Made by a program: the position numbers and the translations under genes. Of a stretch of DNA of 64,000 nucleotides, positions 51,493 to 59,783 are shown piece after piece. This DNA comes from Pseudomonas cedrina subsp. cedrina (GTDB lineage Bacteria; Pseudomonadota; Gammaproteobacteria; Pseudomonadales; Pseudomonadaceae): NCBI RefSeq assembly GCF_001983175.1, contig NZ_MNPW01000010.1, positions 202,723 through 266,722 on the forward strand, given 5' to 3'. Numbering within the stretch: the stretch's first letter is position 1; each line of letters begins with the position of its first letter. The notes below the pieces were generated by a model that saw nothing but the letters and a program-made list of their open reading frames with translations, was not told where the DNA came from and searched no databases.

Positions 51493-52188
51493 ATGACTAA
51501 GCCGGTGTCGATGACTGTTGAAGCCGGGCTTGCCGCCGAGCAAGCCTTACTGGCAGCCGTTTGCGCCGGCGAGCAGGAATATGGCCTGCTGTTCTGGCAA
51601 CCCAACGACCAAGCCTTGGTAATGCCGCGTCGTTTGAGTCGCCTGCCGGCGTTCCAAACCGCCAGCCAGGTCTCGGCCGACGCCGGTTGGCCGGTGTTGC
51701 TGCGGGAAACCGGTGGCGAACCGGTGCCGCAGTCGAACGCCACGGTCAATATCGCCCTGGTCTACGCGCCGCCGCGCAGTGAAGGCGACCAGAATCGTAT
51801 CGAAACCGGTTACTTGCGTTTATGCCAGCCAATCTGCGACCTGCTGATCGAGTTGGGTGGCGATGCTTCCGTTGGCGAAATCGACGGGGCGTTTTGTGAC
51901 GGTCGCTACAACGTCAACCTCAACGGCCGCAAGATGGTCGGCACCGCCCAGCGTTGGCGACAAAGTGGCGGCCGCCCGGTAGGCCTGGTGCACGGTGCGC
52001 TGCTGCTGGATAACGATCGCGAAGAACTGATCGCTGCGGTCAATCGCTTCAACGAGGTCTGTGGCCTGCAGCAGCGCGTTCGTGCCGACAGCCATATCGC
52101 CCTGCACGAAGCCTTCGCCGCGCCAGATGCGATCAGCCGCCTGGACACTCTGTATCGGCAAATGTTGGCCAGCTTCCTGCCGGTTTAA
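51493..52188 (+). CDS. Short lipoate-protein ligase A-like protein
   Basis: Protein of 231 residues of the BPL/LplA/LipB superfamily. The ligase motif RETGGEPVPQSNATVNIAL corresponds to the RRxxGGG lipoyl-AMP loop, and the conserved lysine is in NLNGRKMVGTAQRWR. It lacks the C-terminal accessory domain of E. coli LplA (about 338 residues) and the loop has a Glu in place of the third Gly, so its substrate may differ (lipoate, octanoate or another carboxylic acid). It is convergent with vfr and shares the stop-codon bases TTAA with it. Confidence 0.75.
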   Translation: MTKPVSMTVEAGLAAEQALLAAVCAGEQEYGLLFWQPNDQALVMPRRLSRLPAFQTASQVSADAGWPVLLRETGGEPVPQSNATVNIALVYAPPRSEGDQNRIETGYLRLCQPICDLLIELGGDASVGEIDGAFCDGRYNVNLNGRKMVGTAQRWRQSGGRPVGLVHGALLLDNDREELIAAVNRFNEVCGLQQRVRADSHIALHEAFAAPDAISRLDTLYRQMLASFLPV

Positions 52189-52829
52189 CGGGTGCCAAAC
52201 ACCACCATCGTCTTGCCCTTGACGTGCACCAGACTGCGCTCTTCCAGATCCTTGAGTACGCGGCCAACCATTTCCCGTGAACAGCCGACAATGCGCCCGA
52301 TTTCCTGGCGTGTGACTTTGATCTGCATACCATCGGGGTGAGTCATGGCGTCTGGCTGTTTGCACAATTCCAACAGGCAACGGGCTACCCGGCCGGTGAC
52401 ATCAAAGAAGGCCAGGTCGCCGACCTTGCGCGTGGTGTCCCGCAGGCGCTGGGCAATCTGCCCGCTGAGGGCGTAGAGAATGTCGGGATCGTGCTGGGCC
52501 AGTTCGCGGAACTTGGTGTAGCTGATCTCGGCCACTTCGCATTCGACCTTGGCCCGCACCCAGGCGCTGCGCTCCTGTTCCTTGCCCGCCTGCTCAAACA
52601 GCCCCAGCTCGCCAAAGAAGTCCCCGGTGTTCAGGTAGGCGATGATCATTTCGCGGCCGTCCTCATCCTCGATCAGGATGGTGACCGAGCCTTTGATAAT
52701 GAAGAACAGCGTTTCGGAGCGTTCCCCGGCGCAGATGATGTTGTGCTTGGCCGGGTAGCGGCGGCGCTGGCAATGCATCAACAGTTTGTCGAGATTCTTG
52801 ATCTTGGGTAGGGGAGTAAGGGCAACCAT
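52185..52829 (-). CDS. vfr: Vfr, CRP-family cAMP-responsive global regulator
   Basis: Regulator of 214 residues, the exact length of Vfr. The cyclic-nucleotide domain contains FFGELGLFEQAGKEQERSAWVRAK (residues that contact cAMP), then the C-helix, and a helix-turn-helix VTRQEIGRIVGCSREMVGRVLKDLEE. It controls virulence, quorum sensing and motility genes in P. aeruginosa and metabolic genes in others. The ATG at 52829 gives MVALTPLPKIKNLDKLL. Its promoter region has a TATAAT at 52900-52905 and a TSS-proximal palindrome. Confidence 0.96.
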   Translation of the reverse strand: MVALTPLPKIKNLDKLLMHCQRRRYPAKHNIICAGERSETLFFIIKGSVTILIEDEDGREMIIAYLNTGDFFGELGLFEQAGKEQERSAWVRAKVECEVAEISYTKFRELAQHDPDILYALSGQIAQRLRDTTRKVGDLAFFDVTGRVARCLLELCKQPDAMTHPDGMQIKVTRQEIGRIVGCSREMVGRVLKDLEERSLVHVKGKTMVVFGTR

Positions 52830-52879
52830 GGTTGTGTCCCGAAAAGACTGCGCGAAGTAGTTAGAGTTGTTGTGTTCAC

Positions 52880-52905
52880 CGGTATCGGCACTGATACCGA
52901 TTATA
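52880..52905 (-). promoter_or_regulatory. vfr promoter core with palindrome at the start site
   Basis: On the minus strand a perfect TATAAT (52900-52905) has no good -35 at 17 nt, hinting at activation. Immediately downstream, where transcription should start, lies CGGTATC-N6-GATACCG (52880-52899), a perfect 7-bp dyad. A protein bound there would block initiation. A second smaller dyad ACAGA-N5-TCTGT lies upstream at about 52945-52959. Confidence 0.45.
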
Positions 52906-53075
52906 TGAACAGTGGCAATGCGCCATCGATTTGGCGCCAGCTTAACAGACACATTCTGTCTCGATTAGCCAATTTTCCCGGTAAACCCTGTTATTGATCG
53001 CTTTTGTGTGAATCGCTGACGCAGGCGGGCCCTGTGCTAAGCTGGCGACCCTTTTTTAGCAGTGGAGTCTGGGCG

Positions 53076-53498
53076 ATGAAGGCACGCATCCAATGGGCGG
53101 GCGAAGCCATGTTCCTCGGTGAGTCGGGCAGTGGCCATGTGGTGGTCATGGACGGCCCGCCGGAAGCCGGTGGCCGCAACCTGGGCGTACGTCCGATGGA
53201 GATGCTTCTGCTGGGTGTAGGCGGTTGCAGCAATTTCGACGTGGTCAGCATTCTGAAAAAGTCCCGCCAGGCCGTGGAAAGTTGCGAAGCCTTCCTGGAA
53301 GCGGAGCGCGCCACTGAAGACCCCAAGGTATTCACCAGGATCCACATGCATTTCGTGGTGAAGGGCCGGGCGTTGAAGGAAGCGCAGGTCAAGCGTGCTA
53401 TCGAGCTGTCGGCCGAGAAGTACTGCTCGGCGTCGATCATGCTCGGCGCGGCGGGTGTGGCCATCACCCATGATTACGAGATTATCGAGTTGGGCTGA
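53076..53498 (+). CDS. OsmC family protein
   Basis: Protein of 140 residues of the OsmC/YhfA family. The two redox cysteines of the fold are present: C51 (GVGGCSNFD) and C117 (EKYCSASIML). OsmC proteins reduce organic hydroperoxides, but the YhfA subgroup to which this length and context belong is less characterised. ATG 53076 follows GTGGAG. It is divergent from vfr, a conserved pairing (crp-yhfA in enterics), and ends at a terminator shared with coq7. Confidence 0.92.
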   Translation: MKARIQWAGEAMFLGESGSGHVVVMDGPPEAGGRNLGVRPMEMLLLGVGGCSNFDVVSILKKSRQAVESCEAFLEAERATEDPKVFTRIHMHFVVKGRALKEAQVKRAIELSAEKYCSASIMLGAAGVAITHDYEIIELG

Positions 53499-53520
53499 TC
53501 GCTCAATCGATGGGCAAAAG

Positions 53521-53548
53521 AAAGGGCGCTTTGATAGCGCCCTTTTTT
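53521..53548. terminator. Bidirectional terminator between osmC-like gene and coq7
   Basis: AAAGGGCGCT and AGCGCCCTTT with a 4-5 nt loop, T-run on the plus side and A-run (T-run on minus) on the other, between two convergent genes. Confidence 0.92.
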
Positions 53549-53568
53549 GCGTCTGGGATCTGATGCAC

Positions 53569-54216
53569 CTAGATACGATAGGTGCTTTTGGTCATGACCT
53601 TGGCCAGTACGCTCATACCAAACCGCACCGGTGCCGGAAAGCGGAAGCCGCCCGCACCCAATGCGCTTTCTGCGTGATGTGCTTCGTCGATGCGCATTTG
53701 CTCCAGAATCGCCCGGGACTTTTCGTCCTCGACCGGCAGTTGCTCCAGATGCTCGTCCAGGTGCTTGCACACCTGATGCTCGGTGGCGGCGACAAACCCC
53801 AGGCTGACCTTGTCGCTGATCAGGCCCGCAGCGGCGCCGATCCCAAACGACAAGCCGTAAAACAGCGGGTTCAGCACGCTGGTATGGCTGCCAAGTTGGT
53901 GAATGCGCTGCTCGCACCAGGCCAGATGGTCGACTTCTTCCTCGGCGGCATGCTCCATGGCTGCACGCACTTGCGGCAGCTTGGCGGTCAGTGCCTGGCC
54001 TTGATACAGCGCCTGGGCACAGACTTCGCCGGTGTGGTTGATGCGCATCAGTCCCGCGACGTGGCGGGTCTCGGTCTCGCTCATCTGTGCGTCGGGTTGC
54101 ACGATGGCGGGCGAGGGGCGATAAGGCTGGCCACTGAATGGCAGCAGTGTGCGCATGGCCATGTCGGCTTGCAGCAACAGACGGTCAATCGGCGAGTAGT
54201 GACGTTGGGTAGTCAT
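53569..54216 (-). CDS. coq7: Coq7, demethoxyubiquinone hydroxylase (di-iron)
   Basis: Di-iron monooxygenase of 215 residues, the Pseudomonas replacement for UbiF in ubiquinone synthesis. Iron ligands are in NHTGEVCAQALYQGQ, EEEVDHLAWCEQR (ExxH), and IDEAHHAESAL near the C terminus (ExxH). It hydroxylates 2-polyprenyl-3-methyl-6-methoxy-1,4-benzoquinol at the membrane surface. CGGAGG precedes the ATG. Confidence 0.95.
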   Translation of the reverse strand: MTTQRHYSPIDRLLLQADMAMRTLLPFSGQPYRPSPAIVQPDAQMSETETRHVAGLMRINHTGEVCAQALYQGQALTAKLPQVRAAMEHAAEEEVDHLAWCEQRIHQLGSHTSVLNPLFYGLSFGIGAAAGLISDKVSLGFVAATEHQVCKHLDEHLEQLPVEDEKSRAILEQMRIDEAHHAESALGAGGFRFPAPVRFGMSVLAKVMTKSTYRI

Positions 54217-54332
54217 GCTGACCTCCGGAAAGAATCTCGGCGGCCAGTTTACCGCAAGAGAGGGGCAAGCGTTTGCGCTGAGTCAGGGCATTGGGTCGCG
54301 CCGCTGGGCCGCGACCTTTGCCTGAAGGCTTA

Positions 54333-54671
54333 TCAGCCCGGCGGCCAATTCATCTGACGCTGACCCAGCACATGCATATGAATGTGATAAACGGTCTGCC
54401 CGCCGTCTTCGTTGCAGTTCATCACCACACGAAAACCCTTTTCGCAGCCCTGCTCGACGGCGAGGCGCTGGGCGGTGAACAGGATATGGCCGGCCAGGGC
54501 TTTATCGCCTTCCGTCAGATCGTTCAAGGTGCGGATAGGCTTCTTCGGAATGACCAGAAAATGCACTGGGGCTTGCGGAGCGATATCGTGGAAGGCCAGC
54601 ACCTGGTCGTCTTCGTAGATAATCTTCGCGGGTATTTCTCTGTTGATGATCTTGGTGAACAGAGTATCCAC
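54333..54671 (-). CDS. HIT family nucleotide-binding hydrolase (HinT-like)
   Basis: Histidine-triad protein of 112 residues with HIHMHV (HxHxH, about 96-101), the size of HinT/YcfF purine phosphoramidases, which hydrolyse AMP-lysine and adenylates. The start is GTG 54671 with GGAG 8 nt upstream. It is the second gene of a possible unit with the SDR gene (46 nt gap). Confidence 0.95.
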   Translation of the reverse strand: MDTLFTKIINREIPAKIIYEDDQVLAFHDIAPQAPVHFLVIPKKPIRTLNDLTEGDKALAGHILFTAQRLAVEQGCEKGFRVVMNCNEDGGQTVYHIHMHVLGQRQMNWPPG

Positions 54672-54717
54672 AGCTGTTTCTCCATTATGAGTAGACAGGT
54701 TGAGTGTACTGAGCCCG

Positions 54718-55506
54718 TCAGCGCGGGCAATAGGCCTTGTTGATGGCTCCGGCGATCTTGCGGGTCAGCCAGCGTGGGCTGAACCGCGGGCTGAAGGCGA
54801 TCCAGCGATTGCGCCGGCCGGGAATAATGATGGCTTTGTTCTTTTCCAGGGCGCGCACAGTAAAGAGCGCCACTTCTTCGGGGCTCATCAGCTGTTGGCT
54901 GCGATCGAGCTTGGCGGTGTCCATTTGTGCGGTGCCGAAGAATGCCGTACGGGTTGGGCCGGGGCAGAGGACCGAGACCTTGATGCCGCAGCTCTTCAGT
55001 TCTTCGCGCAGGCCTTCGGAGAAGTGCAGCACATAGGCTTTGCTGGCGTAGTAGGTGCTCATCCACGGGCCCGGCTGGAACGCCGCGATGGAGGCCACAT
55101 TAAGAATTTGCCCGCCGCCCTGCAGCGCCATGGTATTGCCAAGCGCATGGCACATGCGGGTCAGGGCAAGGATATTGAGCTCAATCAGGTCTTGTTCGGT
55201 CATCCAGTCCTGGGCCAGGAACGGCCCGCTGGTGCCGATGCCGGCGCAGTTCACCAGCAGATCGATCTGCCGTTCGCCTTCTTCAAGCTCCAGCAGAAAC
55301 CCGGACAAGCGCAGCGGCTCGCCCAGGTCGCACGCCCGGAACAGCACCTCGACGCCAAAGCGTTGGGTCAATTCGATTGCAATGTTTTCCAACTGATCAC
55401 GCTGGCGGGCCACCAGAATCAAGCTGCGGCCGCGACGGGCCAGCGCTTCGGCCAAGGCCAGGCCGATGCCGCTTGTGGCGCCGGTGATCAGAGCGTAACG
55501 GGTCAT
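54718..55506 (-). CDS. Short-chain dehydrogenase/reductase
   Basis: NAD(P)-dependent SDR of 262 residues: TGATSGIGLALAEAL (cofactor, near 8-22), NCAGIG, and catalytic YYASKAYVLHF (YxxxK near 152-156). A C-terminal basic tail (WIAFSPRFSPRWLTRKIAGAI) could contact membranes. It resembles DltE/YqjQ-type reductases; the substrate is unknown. ATG 55506 with GGAGAAAGG just upstream is preferred to an ATG four codons earlier. Confidence 0.88.
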   Translation of the reverse strand: MTRYALITGATSGIGLALAEALARRGRSLILVARQRDQLENIAIELTQRFGVEVLFRACDLGEPLRLSGFLLELEEGERQIDLLVNCAGIGTSGPFLAQDWMTEQDLIELNILALTRMCHALGNTMALQGGGQILNVASIAAFQPGPWMSTYYASKAYVLHFSEGLREELKSCGIKVSVLCPGPTRTAFFGTAQMDTAKLDRSQQLMSPEEVALFTVRALEKNKAIIIPGRRNRWIAFSPRFSPRWLTRKIAGAINKAYCPR

Positions 55507-55569
55507 GCCTTTCTCCATCGCAACACCGCCGCGCCTGTGACAAAGGCATCACAGGCCGGGGGCGTTTCT

Positions 55570-56532
55570 TCACTGTTCTGGAGAGTCTACAGGTTCGCCC
55601 GCGTCCTCAGCACTTTGCGCTTCGTCTTCTTCGGTGGTCGCGCTCTGGTCAAGGTCTTCGTCGGAGGTGGTGGCGCTGCTCTCGTAGCTGCTGTCCATGT
55701 TGGCTTCGAGTTGGTTCAGGTAACCATTCATGCCCAGGGTCAGCCCGATAATGAGCATCAGCGGGATAAACGCCAACCACAGCGAGGCCAGGACCTTCAC
55801 GGCAGTGGAGTTGCGCGGTGGTGGCGCGCCGTATTGGTTGGCGCCCGAATTACCTGGCAAGACCAGCAGCAACAGCGGGAAGATACTGTTCACCAGCGGT
55901 ACCAGGTTCAGCAGGTACAGCCAGCCTGACCAGCCCAGGTCGTGCAGGCGCTGCACACCGATTTGCACACTCACGACGACAAGCGCGACGAACAGTGCGA
56001 AGCCCAGTAACGAGCCAAGAATAATGGCGATCGTGGGTGAGGCGGTCGCAATGGCGAAGCACACGGTACTGATGATGCCTGCCGCCACAAGCATTGCAAG
56101 GGTCAGCACCAGCGTCCATGCCAGGTACCGCAGGCGCCCGATGCGCCCGTTGATCGTGAAGACTTTGAGCGTGGCGTACTCCGGCAGGTTTTCACCCACG
56201 GCCGCGCGCGGCGGTGCGTACGGCGAAGCGTCCGGGCGAGAGAAATCAGAAGCGCCGGCATCTGTTTCGTGGGTTTCGGCGAGGCTGAAGGCTACGGGTT
56301 GTTCGGCTTCGATGCGTGCATCGACACCGGCGTTCTTCAACGCGGTGAGGTAGGTCTCCGCGTCCGGCCGGGACAGGTCGCGTTTGAGCGCGACCGGGCG
56401 GCCGGTGAAGAGCTTTTCGATGGCTTCGACTTCGCTCTTGAACAGCTCGGCCAGGTTCAGTTTGGCCGTGGTGCTTTCGACACCCGGGAGCAAGGCTCCA
56501 TCAAACACAATCTTGAAACGGTTGTCGCTCAT
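55570..56532 (-). CDS. DUF805 family membrane protein
   Basis: Protein of 320 residues. The N-terminal soluble region (about 1-75, FKIVFDGALLPGVES...KRDLSRPDAETYLTALKNAGVDARIE in outline) resembles the short module found before DUF805 or GYF-like regions. Then four hydrophobic helices of the DUF805 domain (about 135-260, with RLHDLGWSGWLYLL) and an acidic Ser/Asp/Glu-rich tail (about 285-320). No enzymatic role is known; inner-membrane location is expected. ATG 56532 gives MSDNRFKIVFDG. Confidence 0.85.
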   Translation of the reverse strand: MSDNRFKIVFDGALLPGVESTTAKLNLAELFKSEVEAIEKLFTGRPVALKRDLSRPDAETYLTALKNAGVDARIEAEQPVAFSLAETHETDAGASDFSRPDASPYAPPRAAVGENLPEYATLKVFTINGRIGRLRYLAWTLVLTLAMLVAAGIISTVCFAIATASPTIAIILGSLLGFALFVALVVVSVQIGVQRLHDLGWSGWLYLLNLVPLVNSIFPLLLLVLPGNSGANQYGAPPPRNSTAVKVLASLWLAFIPLMLIIGLTLGMNGYLNQLEANMDSSYESSATTSDEDLDQSATTEEDEAQSAEDAGEPVDSPEQ

Positions 56533-56600
56533 GCGGGCATCCTTGTCAGTTATCAGGGAGGTTGTGCAGGCCTGCACAATCGGCAGGCCTTACGGTTGGG

Positions 56601-57563
56601 TCAGCGTGGCCAGCGTAGCTGAGTCGCCTGTTCGCGCGCCTTGCGGTATTCGGCATCCAGGCGGGCAACCAGTTCATCGACGCTGGGTAAATCATCAATG
56701 TCACCGACGCCTTGGCCGGCAGACCATACAGTCTTCCACGCCTTGGCCTCGTCGCTCAACGGCTTGAGCTTGGAGCCGCCGTTGACGTCGCCTTTGCCTT
56801 GCAGGGCGGCGAGGTCGAAACCGGCATTTTCCAGGCTCTGGCGCATAAAGCTGGCGGGCACGCCGGAGACAGCGGGAGTGTGCACGATGTCGGCGGCGCG
56901 CGCTGTGAGCAGCATCTCTTTATACGCATCCGGTGCGTGGCTTTCGGTGGTGCCGATAAAGCGCGTGCCGAAATAGGCCAGGTCTGCACCGAGCAGTTGT
57001 GCGGCGAGAATCTCGTGACCGTGGTTCAGGCAACCGGCCAGCAGTAAGGTTTTATCGAAGAACTGGCGGATTTCGGCAATCAGCGCGAATGGGCTCCAGG
57101 TGCCAGCATGGCCACCGGCGCCTGCAGCCACGGCGATCAAGCCATCCACGCCGGCTTCGGCGGCCTTCTCGGCATGACGCCGGGTGGTGACGTCATGAAA
57201 CACCAGGCCGCCGTAGCTGTGCACGGCGTCTACCAACTCCTTCACGGCGCCCAGGCTGGTAATGATGATCGGCACCTTGTGCTCAACGCAGATCGCGAGG
57301 TCGGCCTCCAGGCGCGGATTGCTGCTGTGCACGATCAGGTTGACGGCGTAGGGCGCGGGGTTGTCCAACGGCGCCAGGCCCGCTTCGATTTCCTCCAGCC
57401 AGGCCTTGAAGCCGCTGCTTTCGCGTTGGTTAAGGGCAGGGAAACTGCCAACCACCCCATTGCGGCAGCACGCCAGGACCAGTTGCGGATTGGAAATCAG
57501 AAACATCGGCGCAACCACGACGGGCAGGCGCAGACGTTGTTCAAGCAGAGCGGGCAGCGACAT
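56601..57563 (-). CDS. Nitronate monooxygenase family flavoprotein
   Basis: FMN-dependent TIM-barrel of 320 residues of the NMO (2-nitropropane dioxygenase) family. Features: PVVVAPMFLISNPQLV at the N terminus, GVDGLIAVAAGAGGHAGTWSPFALIAEIR with the phosphate-binding glycines and catalytic His, and AQLLGADLAYFGTRFIGTTES. It oxidises alkyl nitronates, detoxifying propionate-3-nitronate in characterised members. It runs in the same direction as hemJ, 24 nt away. Confidence 0.9.
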   Translation of the reverse strand: MSLPALLEQRLRLPVVVAPMFLISNPQLVLACCRNGVVGSFPALNQRESSGFKAWLEEIEAGLAPLDNPAPYAVNLIVHSSNPRLEADLAICVEHKVPIIITSLGAVKELVDAVHSYGGLVFHDVTTRRHAEKAAEAGVDGLIAVAAGAGGHAGTWSPFALIAEIRQFFDKTLLLAGCLNHGHEILAAQLLGADLAYFGTRFIGTTESHAPDAYKEMLLTARAADIVHTPAVSGVPASFMRQSLENAGFDLAALQGKGDVNGGSKLKPLSDEAKAWKTVWSAGQGVGDIDDLPSVDELVARLDAEYRKAREQATQLRWPR

Positions 57564-57587
57564 TGGATGGACCCCGAGTAATTGACG

Positions 57588-58016
57588 TTAGAACGGTTTG
57601 ACCACGACCAGAATTACGATTGCCAGCAATAGCAGAACGGGCACTTCATTGAACCAGCGATAAAAGACATGGCTGCGGGTGTTTTCGCCACGGGCAAAAC
57701 GTTTTACCTGCGCGCCGCACATATGGTGGTAGCCGATCAGCAACACCACCAGTGTCAGCTTGGCGTGGATCCAGCCTCCGGATTGAAAGATCGCGGGATT
57801 GAGGTAGATCAGCCAGCCGCCGAATATCAAGCTGGCGATCATCGCCGGGCCCATGATGCCGCGGTACAGCTTGCGCTCCATGACGCTGAAGCGTTCCTGG
57901 CTGACGGTGTCCTCGCTTTGGGCGTGGTAGACGAACAGTCGCGGCAGGTAGAACAGCGCGGCAAACCAGCAGACGATGGCGACGATATGGAAGGCTTTGA
58001 CCCATAGATAGAGCAT
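57588..58016 (-). CDS. hemJ: HemJ, protoporphyrinogen IX oxidase
   Basis: Membrane protein of 142 residues with four helices and conserved His10 (KAFHIVAIVCWFAALFYLPRLFVYH) and Lys/His in GGWIHAKLTLVVLLIGYHHM. HemJ oxidises protoporphyrinogen IX in the penultimate step of haem synthesis in bacteria lacking HemG/HemY. It is divergent from argC. Confidence 0.92.
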   Translation of the reverse strand: MLYLWVKAFHIVAIVCWFAALFYLPRLFVYHAQSEDTVSQERFSVMERKLYRGIMGPAMIASLIFGGWLIYLNPAIFQSGGWIHAKLTLVVLLIGYHHMCGAQVKRFARGENTRSHVFYRWFNEVPVLLLLAIVILVVVKPF

Positions 58017-58151
58017 TTTTAGTTATTCCCAGGTTCACGGTAACGAAGATAGTAGTGGCTCGGGTGTCCACGCGTCACCTTGATGGTTGTCGCAGGACGA
58101 TGCGGCCCCTATTATCGACCGCTTTCCAGTGGGTTCGTTGAGGGCAGGTTT

Positions 58152-59186
58152 ATGGTCAAGGTCGGTATCGTCGGCGGCACGGGTTACACCGGTGTCGAAT
58201 TGCTGCGTCTGTTGGCTCAGCATCCGCAGGCTGAGGTGGTGGTCATCACCTCTCGATCCGAGGCCGGGCTGGCCGTGGCCGATATGTACCCGAACCTGCG
58301 AGGCCATTACGACGGCCTGGCGTTCAGTGTTCCGGACGTCAAGACCTTGGGCGCTTGCGACGTGGTGTTCTTCGCCACCCCTCACGGTGTTGCCCATGCC
58401 TTGGCTGGCGAGTTGCTGGCGGCGGGCACCAAAGTGATCGATCTGTCGGCGGACTTCCGGTTGCAGGACGCCGATGAGTGGGCCAAGTGGTACGGCCAGC
58501 CCCACGGCGCGCCGCAGTTGCTGGAAGAGGCGGTGTACGGCCTGCCGGAAGTCAACCGTGAGCAGATCAAACAGGCTCGCCTGATTGCGGTGCCGGGTTG
58601 CTATCCGACGGCTACTCAGTTGGGTTTCCTGCCACTGCTGGAGGCTGGGCTGGCGGATGCTTCGCGTTTGATCGCCGATTGCAAGTCGGGCGTCAGCGGC
58701 GCCGGTCGTGGTGCGGCGGTGGGTTCGCTGTACTCCGAGACGTCGGAAAGCATGAAGGCCTATGCGGTAAAAGGGCACCGTCACTTGCCGGAAATCCGCC
58801 AGGGGCTGCGTCGCGCGGCCGGTAAAGACGTGGGCCTGACCTTTGTGCCGCACCTGACTCCGATGATCCGCGGCATTCATTCCACGCTCTACGCAACCGT
58901 GGTTGACCGTTCCGTAGACCTGCAAGCGCTGTTCGAAAAGCGTTATGCCAACGAACCGTTCGTCGACGTCATGCCTGCGGGCAGCCACCCGGAAACCCGT
59001 AGCGTGCGCGGCGCTAACGTATGCCGGATCGCCGTGCACCGTCCGCAGGATGGTGACCTCGTCGTGGTGTTGTCGGTGATCGATAACCTGGTCAAGGGCG
59101 CGTCGGGCCAGGCGGTACAAAACATGAACATTCTGTTTGGCCTGGACGAGAAACTGGGTCTGTCCCACGCAGGCATGCTGCCTTAA
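58152..59186 (+). CDS. argC: ArgC, N-acetyl-gamma-glutamyl-phosphate reductase
   Basis: NADPH-dependent reductase of 344 residues in arginine synthesis. The nucleotide motif VGIVGGTGYTGVELLRLL is at 4-21 and the catalytic cysteine is C150 (AVPGCYPTATQLG); HRHLPEI supplies the catalytic His. The start at ATG 58152 matches Pseudomonas ArgC length. A strong terminator follows. Confidence 0.98.
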   Translation: MVKVGIVGGTGYTGVELLRLLAQHPQAEVVVITSRSEAGLAVADMYPNLRGHYDGLAFSVPDVKTLGACDVVFFATPHGVAHALAGELLAAGTKVIDLSADFRLQDADEWAKWYGQPHGAPQLLEEAVYGLPEVNREQIKQARLIAVPGCYPTATQLGFLPLLEAGLADASRLIADCKSGVSGAGRGAAVGSLYSETSESMKAYAVKGHRHLPEIRQGLRRAAGKDVGLTFVPHLTPMIRGIHSTLYATVVDRSVDLQALFEKRYANEPFVDVMPAGSHPETRSVRGANVCRIAVHRPQDGDLVVVLSVIDNLVKGASGQAVQNMNILFGLDEKLGLSHAGMLP

Positions 59187-59205
59187 GACGCTGCAGCTAT
59201 TGCAC

Positions 59206-59236
59206 AAAGGGCCCGTTGATCGGGCCTTTTGTGTTT
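59206..59236 (+). terminator. argC terminator
   Basis: AAAGGGCCCG-TTGAT-CGGGCCTTTT followed by GTGTTTTT, 20 nt after the argC stop. Intrinsic terminator. Confidence 0.94.
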
Positions 59237-59275
59237 TTAATGACGGCTGCGCAGATTGATATACCGTAACAATAG

Positions 59276-59305
59276 TTGACCGATTTTCTAGGAGAAGCGG
59301 ATAAT
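59276..59305 (+). promoter_or_regulatory. erpA promoter
   Basis: TTGACC (59276-59281), 18-nt spacer, GATAAT (59300-59305), 47 nt before the erpA start. ATAGTTGAC across the -35 matches one half of an IscR type-1 site (ATASYYGACT), but the other half is not recognisable, so IscR control is only a suggestion. Confidence 0.55.
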
Positions 59306-59351
59306 ACCCACCATTACGCATATGGCGGCGCTACGCCGGGAGATTATCAGC

Positions 59352-59702
59352 ATGAGCGTTGAATCCTTCACCCCCACGGCTTTGCAATTCACCCACGGTG
59401 CTGCGCACAAGGTGAAGAGCCTGGTCGATGAAGAGGGTAATGATCGCTTGAAGCTGCGCGTATTCGTTACGGGCGGCGGTTGTTCAGGGTTTCAGTACGG
59501 TTTTACCTTCGATGAAGATGTAGCTGACGATGACACCATCGTTGAGCGCGAGGGCGTTAGCCTGGTCGTGGACCCGATGAGCTTCCAGTACTTGGCAGGT
59601 GCCGAAGTGGACTACCAGGAAGGTCTGGAAGGTTCGCGTTTCGTGATCAAGAATCCTAACGCCACCACTACGTGTGGTTGTGGGTCTTCGTTTTCGATCT
59701 GA
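59352..59702 (+). CDS. erpA: ErpA, A-type iron-sulfur carrier
   Basis: Fe-S insertion protein of 116 residues with the three cluster cysteines C44 ([11 protein letters not shown]), C108 and C110 ([11 protein letters not shown]). It delivers clusters to IspG/IspH and respiratory enzymes. The leader and ATG 59352 give the standard [14 protein letters not shown] start. It ends at a bidirectional terminator. Confidence 0.97.
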
Positions 59703-59729
59703 CCGGTAGTTTGATCCGAGACGAATGAA

Positions 59730-59767
59730 AAACGCCGCTTGGCTTTGATAGGCCAAGCGGCGTTTTG
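59730..59767. terminator. Bidirectional terminator between erpA and anmK
   Basis: A 15-bp perfect stem AAAACGCCGCTTGGC / GCCAAGCGGCGTTTT with an 8-nt loop. The T/A ends serve both convergent genes. Confidence 0.96.
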
Positions 59768-59783
59768 CTGTCTGCTCATTCAG

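Noticed and set aside
59270..59300. Full IscR type-1 site upstream of erpA
   Set aside because: Only the left half-site ATAGTTGAC is recognisable; the right half is missing.
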